The notes: a model not told the origin generated them from the sequence alone. Counted from the stretch's first letter, positions 54,739 to 64,000 are shown. The stretch: DNA of 64,000 bases from Bacillota bacterium (GCA_023444055.1 JAEZRV010000021.1:62001-126000); one strand, 5' to 3'. Made by a program: numbers and translations.

Positions 54739-54981
54739 TTGTTGGATGATCTTAAACACTATAAGAAGTTAGTTGGTGTAAAACAGTCAACAAAGGCTAT
54801 AGAAAATGGTATTGTAGCAAGCGTTTTAATTGCAAAGGATTGCGAGCAAAGAGTAGTAAGAGGTATTATTGAGCTTTGTGAGAAACAGTCTTTACCTATA
54901 AAATATGTTGACTCCATGAAACAGCTAGGAAAGGCTTGTGGTATTGAAGTTGAAGCTGCTGTTGCATGTATTCTAAAATAA
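54739..54981 (+). CDS. L7Ae-family ribosomal protein (YbxF-like)
   Basis: This 80-residue RNA-binding protein binds kink-turns in the L7Ae/L30e/Gadd45 fold. It shows KQSTKAIENGIVASVLIAKD, with the N-G of the RNA-binding loop, and LGKACGIEVEAAVACIL at the end. It is the standard neighbour upstream of rpsL in firmicutes. The start is TTG 54739 with GGAGGAAG upstream; a second TTG at 54742 is also possible, since it differs by one codon. Confidence 0.92.
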   Translation: MLDDLKHYKKLVGVKQSTKAIENGIVASVLIAKDCEQRVVRGIIELCEKQSLPIKYVDSMKQLGKACGIEVEAAVACILK

Positions 54982-55085
54982 ACCACATACTATATTAATA
55001 GCTTATATTTATTTATTTCTGATACATTTATTGCATTAGAGTAAATACTATATATATAATATTTACCTTGGAAGGAGGTGTACTA

Positions 55086-55514
55086 ATGCCAACATTTAAT
55101 CAGCTGGTTAGAAAGGGCAGAGAAGTTATCGGAAAGAAATCAACTGCTCCAGCTCTCCAGAAGGGATTTAACTCAAAGAAGAAAAAGGTAACAGATACTA
55201 GCAGTCCTCAGAAAAGAGGTGTTTGTACTGTTGTTAAGACTTCAACACCTAAGAAGCCAAACTCAGCGTTACGTAAAGTAGCAAGGGTTCGTCTTACAAA
55301 TGGATTAGAAGTAACTGCATATATTCCTGGAATAGGTCATAACCTACAGGAGCATAGCGTTGTTCTTATCAGAGGTGGAAGAGTTAAAGACTTACCTGGT
55401 GTAAGATACCATATTGTTAGAGGTACTCTTGACACTGCAGGAGTTGCCAAGAGAATGCAATCACGTTCCAAATACGGAGCTAAGCGTCCTAAGGCAGGTG
55501 CAGCAAGTAAGTAA
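55086..55514 (+). CDS. rpsL: 30S ribosomal protein S12
   Basis: This 142-residue decoding-centre protein starts MPTFNQLVRKGREV. The streptomycin-related loops appear as TPKKPNSALRKVARVRL and GVRYHIVRGTLD. It lies 7 nt after AAGGAGGTG. An ATG-less in-frame upstream extension would not add family sequence. The lysines of the KPNS loop are wild type. Confidence 0.98.
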   Translation: MPTFNQLVRKGREVIGKKSTAPALQKGFNSKKKKVTDTSSPQKRGVCTVVKTSTPKKPNSALRKVARVRLTNGLEVTAYIPGIGHNLQEHSVVLIRGGRVKDLPGVRYHIVRGTLDTAGVAKRMQSRSKYGAKRPKAGAASK

Positions 55515-55734
55515 AAACACAGCGTGCTGACAATTTAAAATGTTAGGTGCTTAGTACGTGATTATATATATTTTGTATAAGAGAAAATAGGTTTTAAATG
55601 ATTGATCTATAGTCTGTTAAACTAGTAAGGTATATTAATGTACTTGCGCTGACGACGGTTTAAACCACGAGTACCTGTGATACGTTGAGTGGGTTTACCC
55701 ATGAAAAATGTTATCATAAAAGGAGGGAAGTAAA
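55515..55734 (+). other. Structured rpsL-rpsG spacer
   Basis: The 220-bp spacer has a stem GTACT (55640-55644) with AGTAC (55670-55674) that encloses the palindrome GGTTTAAACC (55657-55666). A perfect hairpin TGGGT/ACCCA is at 55690-55701. In E. coli S7 represses translation from this spacer; a similar role here is only inferred. The SD for rpsG is GGAGGG. Confidence 0.4.
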
Positions 55735-56205
55735 GTGCCAAGAAAAGGTCATATTTCGAAAAGAGATGTTTTGCCTGATCCAATGTACGGAAGCAAAACA
55801 GTTACAAAATTAGTTAATAACATTATGTATGATGGTAAGAAAGGTGTATCACAGCAGATATGCTATGATGCATTTGACATCATAAAAGAGAAGACTGGTA
55901 GAGATCCTCTAGAAGTGTTTGAAGAGGCAATGGCAAACATTATGCCAGTACTTGAAGTTAAAGCTAGAAGAGTTGGTGGAGCGACATACCAAGTACCTAT
56001 GGAGGTTAGACCTGATAGAAGACAAGCTCTAGGTTTGAGATGGCTTGTTGATTACTCTCGCAAAAGAGGCGAGCGTACTATGAAGGAAAGACTTGCAGGT
56101 GAATTGTTAGATGCCGTTAACAGTACTGGTGGAGCTTTCAAGAAGAAAGAAGATACTCATAAGATGGCTGAAGCTAACAGAGCATTTGCTCACTATCGTT
56201 GGTAA
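55735..56205 (+). CDS. rpsG: 30S ribosomal protein S7
   Basis: This 156-residue primary 16S-binding protein starts at GTG 55735, after AGGAGGGAAG. The sequence PRKGHISKRDVLPDPMYGSK and the C-terminal KMAEANRAFAHYRW are typical. It is followed by fusA after 134 bp. Confidence 0.98.
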   Translation: MPRKGHISKRDVLPDPMYGSKTVTKLVNNIMYDGKKGVSQQICYDAFDIIKEKTGRDPLEVFEEAMANIMPVLEVKARRVGGATYQVPMEVRPDRRQALGLRWLVDYSRKRGERTMKERLAGELLDAVNSTGGAFKKKEDTHKMAEANRAFAHYRW

Positions 56206-56339
56206 TCAATAGTGTATTATAGATGATAGCTCGAAAGAATGCGGAAAAGTTTATGCAATCTCATGTTATTGATAATTTAAAATTTAAATAGATAGATTGA
56301 TTATGAATCAATTTGGACTATCGTGAAAGGAGGGTACTC

Positions 56340-58424
56340 ATGCCCAGGCAATTTGACTTACAACACACAAGAAATATCGGTATAATGGCTCATATTGATG
56401 CTGGTAAGACAACAACAACTGAGCGTATACTGTTCTATACAGGTAAGACTCATAAAATCGGCGAAGTTCATGAAGGTGCTGCTACTATGGACTGGATGGA
56501 GCAGGAGCAGGAAAGAGGTATAACAATCACTTCTGCTGCGACTACTGCACAATGGAAAGGTAACAGAATAAATATTATTGACACGCCGGGGCACGTTGAC
56601 TTCACTGTTGAGGTTGAAAGATCTCTTCGTGTACTCGATGGTTCAGTAACAGTTTTCTGTGCTAAAGGTGGAGTTGAACCCCAGTCAGAAACAGTTTGGA
56701 GACAAGCTGATAAGTATGGAGTTCCACGTATGGCATATGTAAATAAAATGGATATTATGGGAGCTGATTTTTACAATGTAGTTGGAATGATGAAAGACAG
56801 ATTACAGTGTAATGCAGTACCGATACAATTACCAATAGGCAGTGAAGATACTTTTACAGGTATTGTTGATTTAGTTAACATGACTGCACTTATATTCAAG
56901 GATGACTTAGGAAAAGTAGTTGAAGAGCAAGCTATTCCTGAAGATATGAAGGATGTTGTAAAAAAATATCATGATTTATTATTAGAATCAGTTGCTGAAC
57001 AAGATGAAGAAATAATGATGAAATACCTTGAAGGTGAGGAAATCACTGTTGAGGAAATTAAAAAATGCATCAGAATTGCAACTATTAACTTAAAGATGAT
57101 TCCTGTTGTTTGTGGTTCATCATATAAAAATAAAGGTGTACAGCAGATGCTAGATGCTGTTGTTGATTTCATGCCTTCACCACTTGATATCCCAGCAATA
57201 AAGGGTATATCAATGGATGGAGAAACTGAGATGGAAAGACCAGCGGATGATAGTGCACCATTCTCCGCTCTTGCATTTAAGATTATGACTGACCCATATG
57301 TTGGTAAGCTTTGTTTCTTTAGAGTATACTCAGGAACATTGAATTCAGGTTCTTATGTTTTGAATTCTACAAAGAATAAGAGAGAGAGAATCGGAAGAAT
57401 TCTTCAAATGCATGCAAACCATAGAGAAGAAATAGATATTGTTTACTCAGGAGATATTGCAGCTGCTGTTGGTTTGAAAGACACAACAACAGGTGATACT
57501 CTATGTGAAGAAAACAATCCTGTTATTCTTGAATCAATGGAATTCCCAGAGCCTGTTATAGAGGTTGCTATTGAACCTAAGACAAAGGCGGATCAGGAGA
57601 AAATGGGTGTCGCATTGCAGAAGCTGGCGGAAGAGGATCCTACATTTAAAGTTCATACGGATTCAGAGACAGGCCAAACTATTATCGGTGGTATGGGTGA
57701 GCTTCACTTGGATATTATCGTTGACAGAATGAAGAGAGAATTCAAGGTTGAAGCAAATGTCGGTAATCCTCAGGTATCTTATAAAGAAACCATCAGGAAG
57801 GCTGTTAAGTCTGAAATGAAGTACGCAAGACAGTCAGGCGGTAAGGGTCAGTACGGACACTGTGTAATCGAAATCGAACCAAGAGAGCCGGGAGAAGGTT
57901 ACGAATTTGTAAACAAGATCACCGGTGGTGCTATTCCTAAGGAATACATCGCACCAATCGATGCGGGAATACAGGAAGCAATGAAAGCTGGTGTACTTGG
58001 CGGATATAATGTAGTTGATGTAAAAATAACTCTTGTTGATGGTTCATACCATGAAGTTGACTCCTCTGAAATGGCATTTAAGATTGCCGGCTCAATGGCG
58101 TTCAAGGATGGATGCAGAAAAGCAAGCCCTGTTCTCCTTGAACCAATAATGAAGGTTGACGTTAACGTCCCTGAGGAATACATGGGAGACGTTATTGGTG
58201 GAATTAACTCAAGAAGAGGACGTATTGAAGGTATGGATGCACGTTCTGGAGCTCAGAACATCAGAGCTTTGGTACCACTATCTGAGATGTTCGGATATGC
58301 AACTGCGCTTCGTTCTTCAACACAAGGTAGAGGTGTTTTCTCAATGGAAATTAGTCACTTTGAAGAAGTGCCTAAGGGCATTCAAGAAAAGATTCTATCT
58401 GGTAGAAATGCTAATAATGACTAA
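56340..58424 (+). CDS. fusA: Translation elongation factor G
   Basis: This 694-residue translocase GTPase has the P-loop AHIDAGKTTTTERIL, switch region RGITITSAATT, DTPGHVDFTVEVERSL and NKMDIMGAD. Domains II-V follow at normal length (for example GKGQYGHCVIEIEP in domain IV). GAAAGGAGGG lies 7 nt before ATG 56340. Another in-frame start at 56313 has no SD. Only one EF-G gene is in the window. Confidence 0.98.
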   Translation: MPRQFDLQHTRNIGIMAHIDAGKTTTTERILFYTGKTHKIGEVHEGAATMDWMEQEQERGITITSAATTAQWKGNRINIIDTPGHVDFTVEVERSLRVLDGSVTVFCAKGGVEPQSETVWRQADKYGVPRMAYVNKMDIMGADFYNVVGMMKDRLQCNAVPIQLPIGSEDTFTGIVDLVNMTALIFKDDLGKVVEEQAIPEDMKDVVKKYHDLLLESVAEQDEEIMMKYLEGEEITVEEIKKCIRIATINLKMIPVVCGSSYKNKGVQQMLDAVVDFMPSPLDIPAIKGISMDGETEMERPADDSAPFSALAFKIMTDPYVGKLCFFRVYSGTLNSGSYVLNSTKNKRERIGRILQMHANHREEIDIVYSGDIAAAVGLKDTTTGDTLCEENNPVILESMEFPEPVIEVAIEPKTKADQEKMGVALQKLAEEDPTFKVHTDSETGQTIIGGMGELHLDIIVDRMKREFKVEANVGNPQVSYKETIRKAVKSEMKYARQSGGKGQYGHCVIEIEPREPGEGYEFVNKITGGAIPKEYIAPIDAGIQEAMKAGVLGGYNVVDVKITLVDGSYHEVDSSEMAFKIAGSMAFKDGCRKASPVLLEPIMKVDVNVPEEYMGDVIGGINSRRGRIEGMDARSGAQNIRALVPLSEMFGYATALRSSTQGRGVFSMEISHFEEVPKGIQEKILSGRNANND

Positions 58425-58541
58425 ACTAAGTTTTATTTGTTAAGTGTTAATTACAAGAGTGTATGCTCTTGTTAAGGACAAAATATAAAAAAAATCTACT
58501 AAATGGCGCAATGCGCTTTAATGAAAGGATGGATTTTACAA

Positions 58542-59744
58542 ATGGCAAAGGCTAAATTCGAAAGATCAAAACCACACGTTAATATTGGAACAATTGGTCA
58601 CGTTGACCATGGTAAGACTTCTTTAACTGCAGCTATAACTAAAGTTTTAGGAATGTTGGGAAGAGCAGAAGTTAAAGATTACGGTTCAATAGACTCTGCT
58701 CCAGAAGAAAGAGAAAGAGGAATCACTATCAATACTGCTCACGTTGAGTATGAAACTGAAACTAGACACTATGCTCACGTTGACTGCCCAGGCCATGCCG
58801 ATTATGTTAAGAACATGATCACTGGAGCTGCTCAGATGGATGGAGCTATATTAGTTGTTTCTGCTGCTGATGGTCCAATGCCACAGACAAGAGAGCACAT
58901 TCTTCTTTCTGGACAGGTTGGTGTTCCTTATATAGTAGTATTCTTAAACAAATGCGATATGGTTGATGATGAAGAACTTATCGAGTTAGTTGAAATGGAA
59001 GTTAGAGAATTATTAAGCTCATATGACTTCCCAGGCGATGATACTCCAATAGTAAGAGGATCAGCTCTTGTAGCTCTTGAATGTACTTCAAAGGATGCGA
59101 ATGCTCCTGAATATGCTCCAATTCATGCTCTTATGGCTGAAGTTGATAAATATATCCCAACTCCTGAGAGAGCAACTGATAAGCCATTCTTAATGCCTGT
59201 CGAGGATGTATTCTCAATCACAGGTCGTGGTACTGTTGCTACTGGTAGAGTTGAAAGTGGTGTTGTTAAGGTTGGAGATGAAGTTGAAATCGTTGGTTTG
59301 ATGGATGCTCCAAGAAAAACAGTTGTAACTGGTGTTGAAATGTTCAGAAAGCTTCTTGATCAAGCTCAAGCTGGTGATAACATCGGAGCTCTCTTAAGAG
59401 GTATTCAGAGAACTGATATCGAAAGAGGACAGGTTCTTGCAAAAGTAGGATCAATTAAGCCTCACACATATTATGAAGGTCAGGTATACGTTTTAACTCA
59501 AGCAGAAGGTGGAAGACATAAGCCATTCTTCAATGGTTACAGACCACAGTTCTATTTCAGAACTACTGACGTTACAGGTGTTATCGAGATTCCGGAAGGA
59601 ACTGAGATGGTTATGCCTGGAGACCACATCACAATGAAGGTTAAGTTAATCACTCCTATCGCTATGACAGAAGGACTTAAGTTTGCTATTCGTGAAGGTG
59701 GAAGAACAGTTGGTGCTGGTAACGTATCAAAAGTTATTGAATAA
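58542..59744 (+). CDS. tuf: Translation elongation factor Tu
   Basis: This 400-residue GTPase brings aminoacyl-tRNA to the ribosome. It begins AKAKFERSKPHVNIGTIGHV with the P-loop GHVDHGKTSL, then RGITINTAHVEYET, DCPGHADYVKNMI and NKCDMVDD. The C-terminus ends VGAGNVSKVIE. GAAAGGATGG precedes ATG 58542. A small hairpin ACAAGAG/CTCTTGT (58453-58472) sits in the fusA-tuf spacer. Confidence 0.99.
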   Translation: MAKAKFERSKPHVNIGTIGHVDHGKTSLTAAITKVLGMLGRAEVKDYGSIDSAPEERERGITINTAHVEYETETRHYAHVDCPGHADYVKNMITGAAQMDGAILVVSAADGPMPQTREHILLSGQVGVPYIVVFLNKCDMVDDEELIELVEMEVRELLSSYDFPGDDTPIVRGSALVALECTSKDANAPEYAPIHALMAEVDKYIPTPERATDKPFLMPVEDVFSITGRGTVATGRVESGVVKVGDEVEIVGLMDAPRKTVVTGVEMFRKLLDQAQAGDNIGALLRGIQRTDIERGQVLAKVGSIKPHTYYEGQVYVLTQAEGGRHKPFFNGYRPQFYFRTTDVTGVIEIPEGTEMVMPGDHITMKVKLITPIAMTEGLKFAIREGGRTVGAGNVSKVIE

Positions 59745-59763
59745 TTAATAATAATTATTATAG

Positions 59764-59795
59764 AAAAGGAACCGATGAAAATCGGTTCCTTTTTG
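59764..59795 (+). terminator. Rho-independent terminator after tuf
   Basis: AAAGGAACCGAT (59765-59776) and ATCGGTTCCTTTTT (59781-59794) form a perfect stem with a GAAA tetraloop and T-run. It ends the str-type operon. Confidence 0.92.
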
Positions 59796-60149
59796 AATTC
59801 TGTAGAAAATAAAGTATATACTAAATAGTAGTTCAGTCAATATATTAAATAGCCATATCTGGGTCGGTGGAGGAAGCTCGCCATTGTTTGGTTGCTCAAA
59901 TACACAAAAAGCTGCTCGTAGCTTTTTGATATGCGAAGAGAATGATGAATGCACGAATATACAAAAGCTACAAACGGCCTATTTATAAAGACTTCAGATG
60001 TATGTTATACAAAACTCGGGAATGTAGGTTATTACAATTGAATGTTTAGACAAACGAATAATGCTAAGCAATACGTAGGAGGATGGCTACTGTATGCTTA
60101 GCATTATTCGTTAAGTTAGTTTAGTTATAATATCATTGAAGTGGAAAAG
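59796..60149. other. Gap between tuf and the convergent chemoreceptor gene
   Basis: No gene is supported. A stem AAAAAGCT/AGCTTTTT is near 59918-59938. A long hairpin, AACGAATAATGCTAAGCA (60053-60070) with its exact reverse complement at 60095-60112, continues inward with GTAG/CTAC. It is the likely two-way terminator for tuf read-through and the minus-strand gene. Confidence 0.55.
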
Positions 60150-62315
60150 TTATATCTTAAATATGGATATAGCTTTTTCTAAATCATCGGACATTGATTG
60201 AAGAGTATTAGCGTACTCAGCTAATTCCTTTGAAGCATCTATCTGAGTTAAAGTACTTTCAAATATTTCACCGCTTGTAACAGCAGATTGCTGTGCAACA
60301 GCCGATATACTTTGCATTGAGTCAAATACATTTTCTTTTGACCTCATAATACTAGATACTGATTGTGACATTCTATCCATATTCTCAATAATCTTATCCA
60401 TAGAAGCGAATATGGTTTTGAATGTATGATCTGCATCATTGACTGTGGTTAACTGCTCCTGAATTAATTGGCTTGAACTTGTTGCTTCAGCTACAGCTTG
60501 TTCAGTCTTTATCTGTGCTTTCGATATGATATCGCTAATATTTACAGAAGCAGCTTTTGAATGGTCTGCTAGTTTCTTTACTTCAGATGCAACTATTGCA
60601 AAGCCTTTACCAGCTTCACCAGCACGAGCAGCTTCTATAGAAGCATTCAATGAAAGCAAATTAGTCTGTTCAGATATGCCAACAATAACTTTTACTATTT
60701 TTTGTATTTCCTTCATACTATTACTAAGTTCAGAAATATTTTTTACGATTCTATCTGAAGCAGAGCTGGTTTGGTGGGATTTAATATTTAATTCATTAAC
60801 TACTTCGGTTGCACCCTCACTTAATGCCTTTGTATATCCTACAACTTGTGAAACATCCTTCATATTATCGCCTACAATATTAATCTCATTAGATAGCAAA
60901 CTCATTGTTTCAACACCATTGTTAATGTCATTAGCTTGCTCATTTGCACCCTCAGCAATTTGTTTGATAGTAATGGAAACCTGCTGTGATAGTTGGTTGC
61001 TATTACTTGATGAAATTGATATCTTATTAGAAAAATCAAGTATCTTGTTCGCTGATTGTTTGACTTTTTCAACTAAAGCATTTATATTAACCAGCATGGA
61101 ATTGAAGTTCCTACTAATATCAGATAGTTCATCATTCCCTTTGTCATCAATAGAAATAGTTAAGTCACCATCTTTAGCTTTTTTCATGTATTCAACAAGC
61201 TTAACTGAAGGATTGGATATACTCTTTGAAATTAGGATAGATATCAATACAGAAATCAATATACATATTAATCCGAAAATTATAATATTTTTTCTTAAAT
61301 CATTGGCAGTACTATTTAAATGATAGTATGGAATCACCGATACTATATACCAATCATTTAACTTTAGAGAGGAAAAAGTAATTAAAGATTTTTCTCCATT
61401 ACTGACAGCATCGAAATTGCCAGTTTGAGCTTTTAAATTTATGATTTTTTGTGCAATATTCTTAGAGATTTCATTAGCTTTAAAAATAGGGAAATTATCT
61501 CCTCTTGACGAAATAATAGTACCATCTTTAGCAACAATAAATATATCAAAAGGTTTGTCAGTATCTTTATCAGCACCAATATTTAAAGTCTCATAACTGC
61601 CAGTAAAAAGTTTATCATCAGGAATTTGAGTGATAACACCAAAATAATCGCCGGTAATTCCAGAGATAATGGATTTGCTTATTCCTACTACCTTTTGATT
61701 GCCTATAGAATATTGAACCCATTTTATTGAGTTTTCAGATTCATCTAAAATATTCTTATTACTTTCCAAAATAGATGAATTACCTAATATAGTCTCATAA
61801 TCTTTTGTAGCATATAAACCGAAGGTTTTTATAGCATCATTATTAGAAATATTTGACTGAAATGCACTTCCTATTTTTTGCTTCTCATCAAAACGAACAT
61901 TTTCATCACCACTAACATATTTCTCTAAAGAGCTTTGTAAGATGTTATTAATAGATAAATCAGATGCAAAGCTTTCAAAACTCTTAATATTGTTTCTTAA
62001 AATAGTGCTAGTTTGATTCAGAACCTGCTGAGAATAGCTCTTAACATTTTCATTAATTGCATTAGAGGATTTGTTATATGTATACACACATGTAAATACA
62101 AGTAAAAGAAGAATAATAATTACAAAAGATAAAATTAGCCTCGTTTGAATTCTTATCTTTCTAAGAAAATTGAACAAAGGTGAAATAGTAGCATTAGAGG
62201 CTAATGCATTTAAATCCTTTTGTTTTAATGATTTACGGAAATCACCTTTATTATTAGCTGATTTCTTACTAAATGGTTTTTGAATTGTTTTTTTAATATG
62301 TTGTATAAAAGCCAT
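60150..62315 (-). CDS. Methyl-accepting chemotaxis protein
   Basis: This 721-residue receptor has a basic N-terminal tail, a membrane helix at about 75-97, and an extracytoplasmic sensory region of the Cache type (about 100-345). A second membrane helix lies at about 350-372, and a HAMP domain follows. The cytoplasmic signalling domain carries the hairpin tip SEQTNLLSLNASIEAARAGE with KGFAIVASEVKKLADHS. The ligand is unknown. The start is ATG 62315, with AGGAGGAG upstream on the minus strand; a longer in-frame start has no SD. It is transcribed divergently from the flavoprotein gene. Confidence 0.93.
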   Translation of the reverse strand: MAFIQHIKKTIQKPFSKKSANNKGDFRKSLKQKDLNALASNATISPLFNFLRKIRIQTRLILSFVIIILLLLVFTCVYTYNKSSNAINENVKSYSQQVLNQTSTILRNNIKSFESFASDLSINNILQSSLEKYVSGDENVRFDEKQKIGSAFQSNISNNDAIKTFGLYATKDYETILGNSSILESNKNILDESENSIKWVQYSIGNQKVVGISKSIISGITGDYFGVITQIPDDKLFTGSYETLNIGADKDTDKPFDIFIVAKDGTIISSRGDNFPIFKANEISKNIAQKIINLKAQTGNFDAVSNGEKSLITFSSLKLNDWYIVSVIPYYHLNSTANDLRKNIIIFGLICILISVLISILISKSISNPSVKLVEYMKKAKDGDLTISIDDKGNDELSDISRNFNSMLVNINALVEKVKQSANKILDFSNKISISSSNSNQLSQQVSITIKQIAEGANEQANDINNGVETMSLLSNEINIVGDNMKDVSQVVGYTKALSEGATEVVNELNIKSHQTSSASDRIVKNISELSNSMKEIQKIVKVIVGISEQTNLLSLNASIEAARAGEAGKGFAIVASEVKKLADHSKAASVNISDIISKAQIKTEQAVAEATSSSQLIQEQLTTVNDADHTFKTIFASMDKIIENMDRMSQSVSSIMRSKENVFDSMQSISAVAQQSAVTSGEIFESTLTQIDASKELAEYANTLQSMSDDLEKAISIFKI

Positions 62316-62428
62316 AAAGATTCTCCTCCTAATAAACCCAATAATATTTAATATATAAAACAAACACGCGCAATTTAAATAAACTCACAATTATAATAAA
62401 ATGAAGTAAAATCTGTTTTATTAACTTA

Positions 62429-62590
62429 GCATAAATACAGTAGATTAGACAATAAAATACACGATGTATTTTTGAAGGAATACTCAAATTATACTATTCA
62501 TTTATATTATAATATAAATATTCTTCTAAATCCTTTTTAGATTTAAATTACGCATAAATGTATCATAAAAGACAATAAAATACACAATGT
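62429..62590. repeat. Two direct repeats in the divergent intergenic region
   Basis: GCATAAAT, then 10 nt, then AGACAATAAAATACACGATGT occurs at 62429-62467. GCATAAAT, 10 nt, then AGACAATAAAATACACAATGT occurs at 62552-62590. The conserved parts differ at one base and have exactly equal spacing, while the 10-nt gaps differ. They may be regulator sites or alternative-sigma promoters. The whole 62316-62744 spacer holds no gene. Confidence 0.6.
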
Positions 62591-62744
62591 TTTCTACAAT
62601 AAAAACTTAGCTTATAATTATAGTTTAAATAAGTTATAATAAACTAAAATACAATATTAAATAATGTTTATTATACAAATAAAAAGGGTATAAAACAAAT
62701 ACAATTATTGTAATTAATATGATTACTGAGAGGATGATAATAAA

Positions 62745-63932
62745 ATGCATGAAATTAAAAAGAATATATTTTGGTGTGGTATTAGAGACTGGGGATTAGG
62801 CGTTTTTCATGGGCATGAGCTTTCAACACATAGAGGTTCTTCTTACAACTCATATTTAATTAAGGATAAAAAAACCGTACTTATTGATACAGTTTGGGAT
62901 CCATATAAGGAGAAATTTGTTGAGGATTTAGAAAAGAATGTTGGGTTAAATAATATAGATGCAATCGTAATTAACCACATTGAGCCTGATCATGGTGGAA
63001 GTTTAGGACTTCTAATGGAGAGAATACCAAATACACCTATATACTGTACAAAAAATGGTGCAGATATAATAAAGAAATACTTCGGTAAGGAATGGAATTT
63101 TAATATTGTCAAAACTGGTGATACTCTCGATTTGGGGGAATATAAACTAAATTTTGTTGAAATGCAAATGATTCACTGGCCAGACAGCATGTTGGAATAT
63201 GTAGATGGTGCAAAACTTGTAATCTCAAATGATGCATTTGGTCAGCATTATTGCGGTAAAAGCTTGTATAATGATGAGAACGATCAGTGTGAACTTTATC
63301 AAGAAGCAATCAAATATTTTGCAAACATATTACCACCTTTCAGGCCACTAATTACAAAGAAAATAGAACAAATCTTGGCAATGAATTTGGACATTGATAT
63401 GATTGCACCTAGCCATGGTGTTATATGGAGAACAAATCCTGCTCAAATAATTGAAAAATACCTTGAATGGTCTAGCTTAGATTATAATGAAGGTTATGCT
63501 GTAATTATATATGATACAATGTATCATTCAACAAGGGAAATGGCTGAAGCAATTGCAAGGGGCTTAGAAGCTGAAGGCGTTAAGTACAAAATATTTAATG
63601 CGTCCACAAAAGATAGAAGTGATCTAAATGTTGAAATATTTAAAGCAAATGCAGTTTTATTAGGTAGCTGTACTGTAAATAACTCAGTTTTAAGGCCGAT
63701 AGCTTCTTTGCTTGATGAGATAAAGGGCTTAAAGGTTAAGAACAAGCTTGCATTTGGTTTTGGAGCTTATGGTTGGAGCGGTGAAGCTCATAAGATAATA
63801 AGTCAAAAACTTGGTGAAGCAGGGTTGACTATATGTGAAGAACCACTTGGCATAAGATATAAGGCATCTCCTGAAGAAATTGAAAAGTGTATTGAAGTGG
63901 GAAGAAATATCGCTAGAAAGTTAAAGGCTTAA
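62745..63932 (+). CDS. A-type flavoprotein (FprA / flavodiiron protein)
   Basis: This 395-residue enzyme reduces O2 to water or NO to N2O in anaerobes. The N-terminal metallo-beta-lactamase-like domain has the diiron ligand motif H-x-E-x-D-H in NHIEPDHGGSLG, plus MIHWPDSM, SNDAFGQHY and PSHGVIWR. The C-terminal flavodoxin domain begins about residue 255 with AVIIYDTMYHSTREMAEAIA. AGAGGATG precedes ATG 62745. It has no C-terminal rubredoxin fusion. Confidence 0.94.
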   Translation: MHEIKKNIFWCGIRDWGLGVFHGHELSTHRGSSYNSYLIKDKKTVLIDTVWDPYKEKFVEDLEKNVGLNNIDAIVINHIEPDHGGSLGLLMERIPNTPIYCTKNGADIIKKYFGKEWNFNIVKTGDTLDLGEYKLNFVEMQMIHWPDSMLEYVDGAKLVISNDAFGQHYCGKSLYNDENDQCELYQEAIKYFANILPPFRPLITKKIEQILAMNLDIDMIAPSHGVIWRTNPAQIIEKYLEWSSLDYNEGYAVIIYDTMYHSTREMAEAIARGLEAEGVKYKIFNASTKDRSDLNVEIFKANAVLLGSCTVNNSVLRPIASLLDEIKGLKVKNKLAFGFGAYGWSGEAHKIISQKLGEAGLTICEEPLGIRYKASPEEIEKCIEVGRNIARKLKA

Positions 63933-64000
63933 TGTAGATTAATGTAGTGAAGTAAATAAGAATGTAAAAAATTTCACTCATAACTGACTTTACGAAAGAC

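Noticed and set aside
59745..59954. 69-codon minus-strand frame after tuf
   Set aside because: It runs back through the tuf terminator, has no SD, and shows no domain; the terminator explains the sequence.
60526..61323. 265-codon reading frame antisense to the chemoreceptor gene
   Set aside because: It is rich in Ser/Leu/Ile as expected from the complement of a helical coiled-coil gene, has no SD, and the minus strand has a clear chemoreceptor.
1..64000. CRISPR array, rRNA or tRNA genes
   Set aside because: No regularly spaced repeats of 25-40 bp were seen, and no tRNA cloverleaf or rRNA segment was recognised. The H-family copies are too few, too spread and tied to start codons.

Overview
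The window looks like the chromosome of a low-GC, endospore-forming anaerobic Firmicute. It carries spoIIR, clostridial-type RpoB/RpoC, an A-type flavoprotein for oxygen or NO detoxification, a methyl-accepting chemoreceptor, and strong Shine-Dalgarno (SD) sequences. A cluster III clostridium (Ruminiclostridium-like) is my best guess; this is inferred from gene content and was not tested by phylogeny.

Layout. (1) 1-14300: a capsule/exopolysaccharide cluster. It holds the tail of a CpsB/CapC phosphatase, a short initiating sugar-phosphate transferase, a structured intergenic RNA candidate, an antisense HEPN-like gene with a broken neighbour, a Wzz-type chain-length protein, three glycosyltransferases, a Wzy-like polymerase, a pyruvyltransferase fused to an FrhB-type iron-sulfur domain, a Wzx flippase and a second, full-length initiating transferase. 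(2) 14465-29255: pyrG, spoIIR, mgtC behind a long structured leader, a Ca2+-type P-ATPase, a four-gene GldA/GldF/GldG/DUF4340 ABC operon, a YkvI-like transporter, a DUF5711 protein and a CvpA protein. (3) 29617-33147: ilvD and ilvB. (4) 33622-41932: a ribonucleoside/pentose operon with a LacI-ribokinase fusion, a nucleoside hydrolase, a sugar ABC importer lacking its own ATPase, a stand-alone ribokinase and a zinc alcohol dehydrogenase. (5) 42738-59744: the classical rpmG-secE-nusG-rplKAJL-rpoBC-L7Ae-rpsLG-fusA-tuf core. (6) 60150-63932: a chemoreceptor on the minus strand and a flavodiiron protein.

The most unusual signal is a small repeated hairpin of about 67 bp in five copies (8733, 8829, 11251, 27196, 40785). 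Each starts with an SD-like purine run and has a 9-bp stem (8 bp in one copy) reading GTCCATGYC/GRCATGGAC, with a T-A to C-G compensatory change between copies and a 32-33 nt loop. Three copies end 5-6 nt before the ATG of a gene that has no other SD. The same SD is ideally spaced for a start codon inside the left arm, which opens a micro-ORF of 4-9 codons. The element therefore looks like a mobile translation-initiation cassette in which folding could choose between a micro-ORF and the real gene.

Other structures worth checking are a palindromic repeat family of about 60 bp in three copies with covarying arms, a palindrome of about 97 bp after rpoC, a pseudoknot-forming RNA candidate inside the exopolysaccharide cluster, two structured blocks upstream of mgtC, a degenerate duplicate of the 5' end of the dehydrogenase gene, and a terminator that overlaps the start of the next gene. 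No rRNA, tRNA, CRISPR array or complete insertion sequence was seen.
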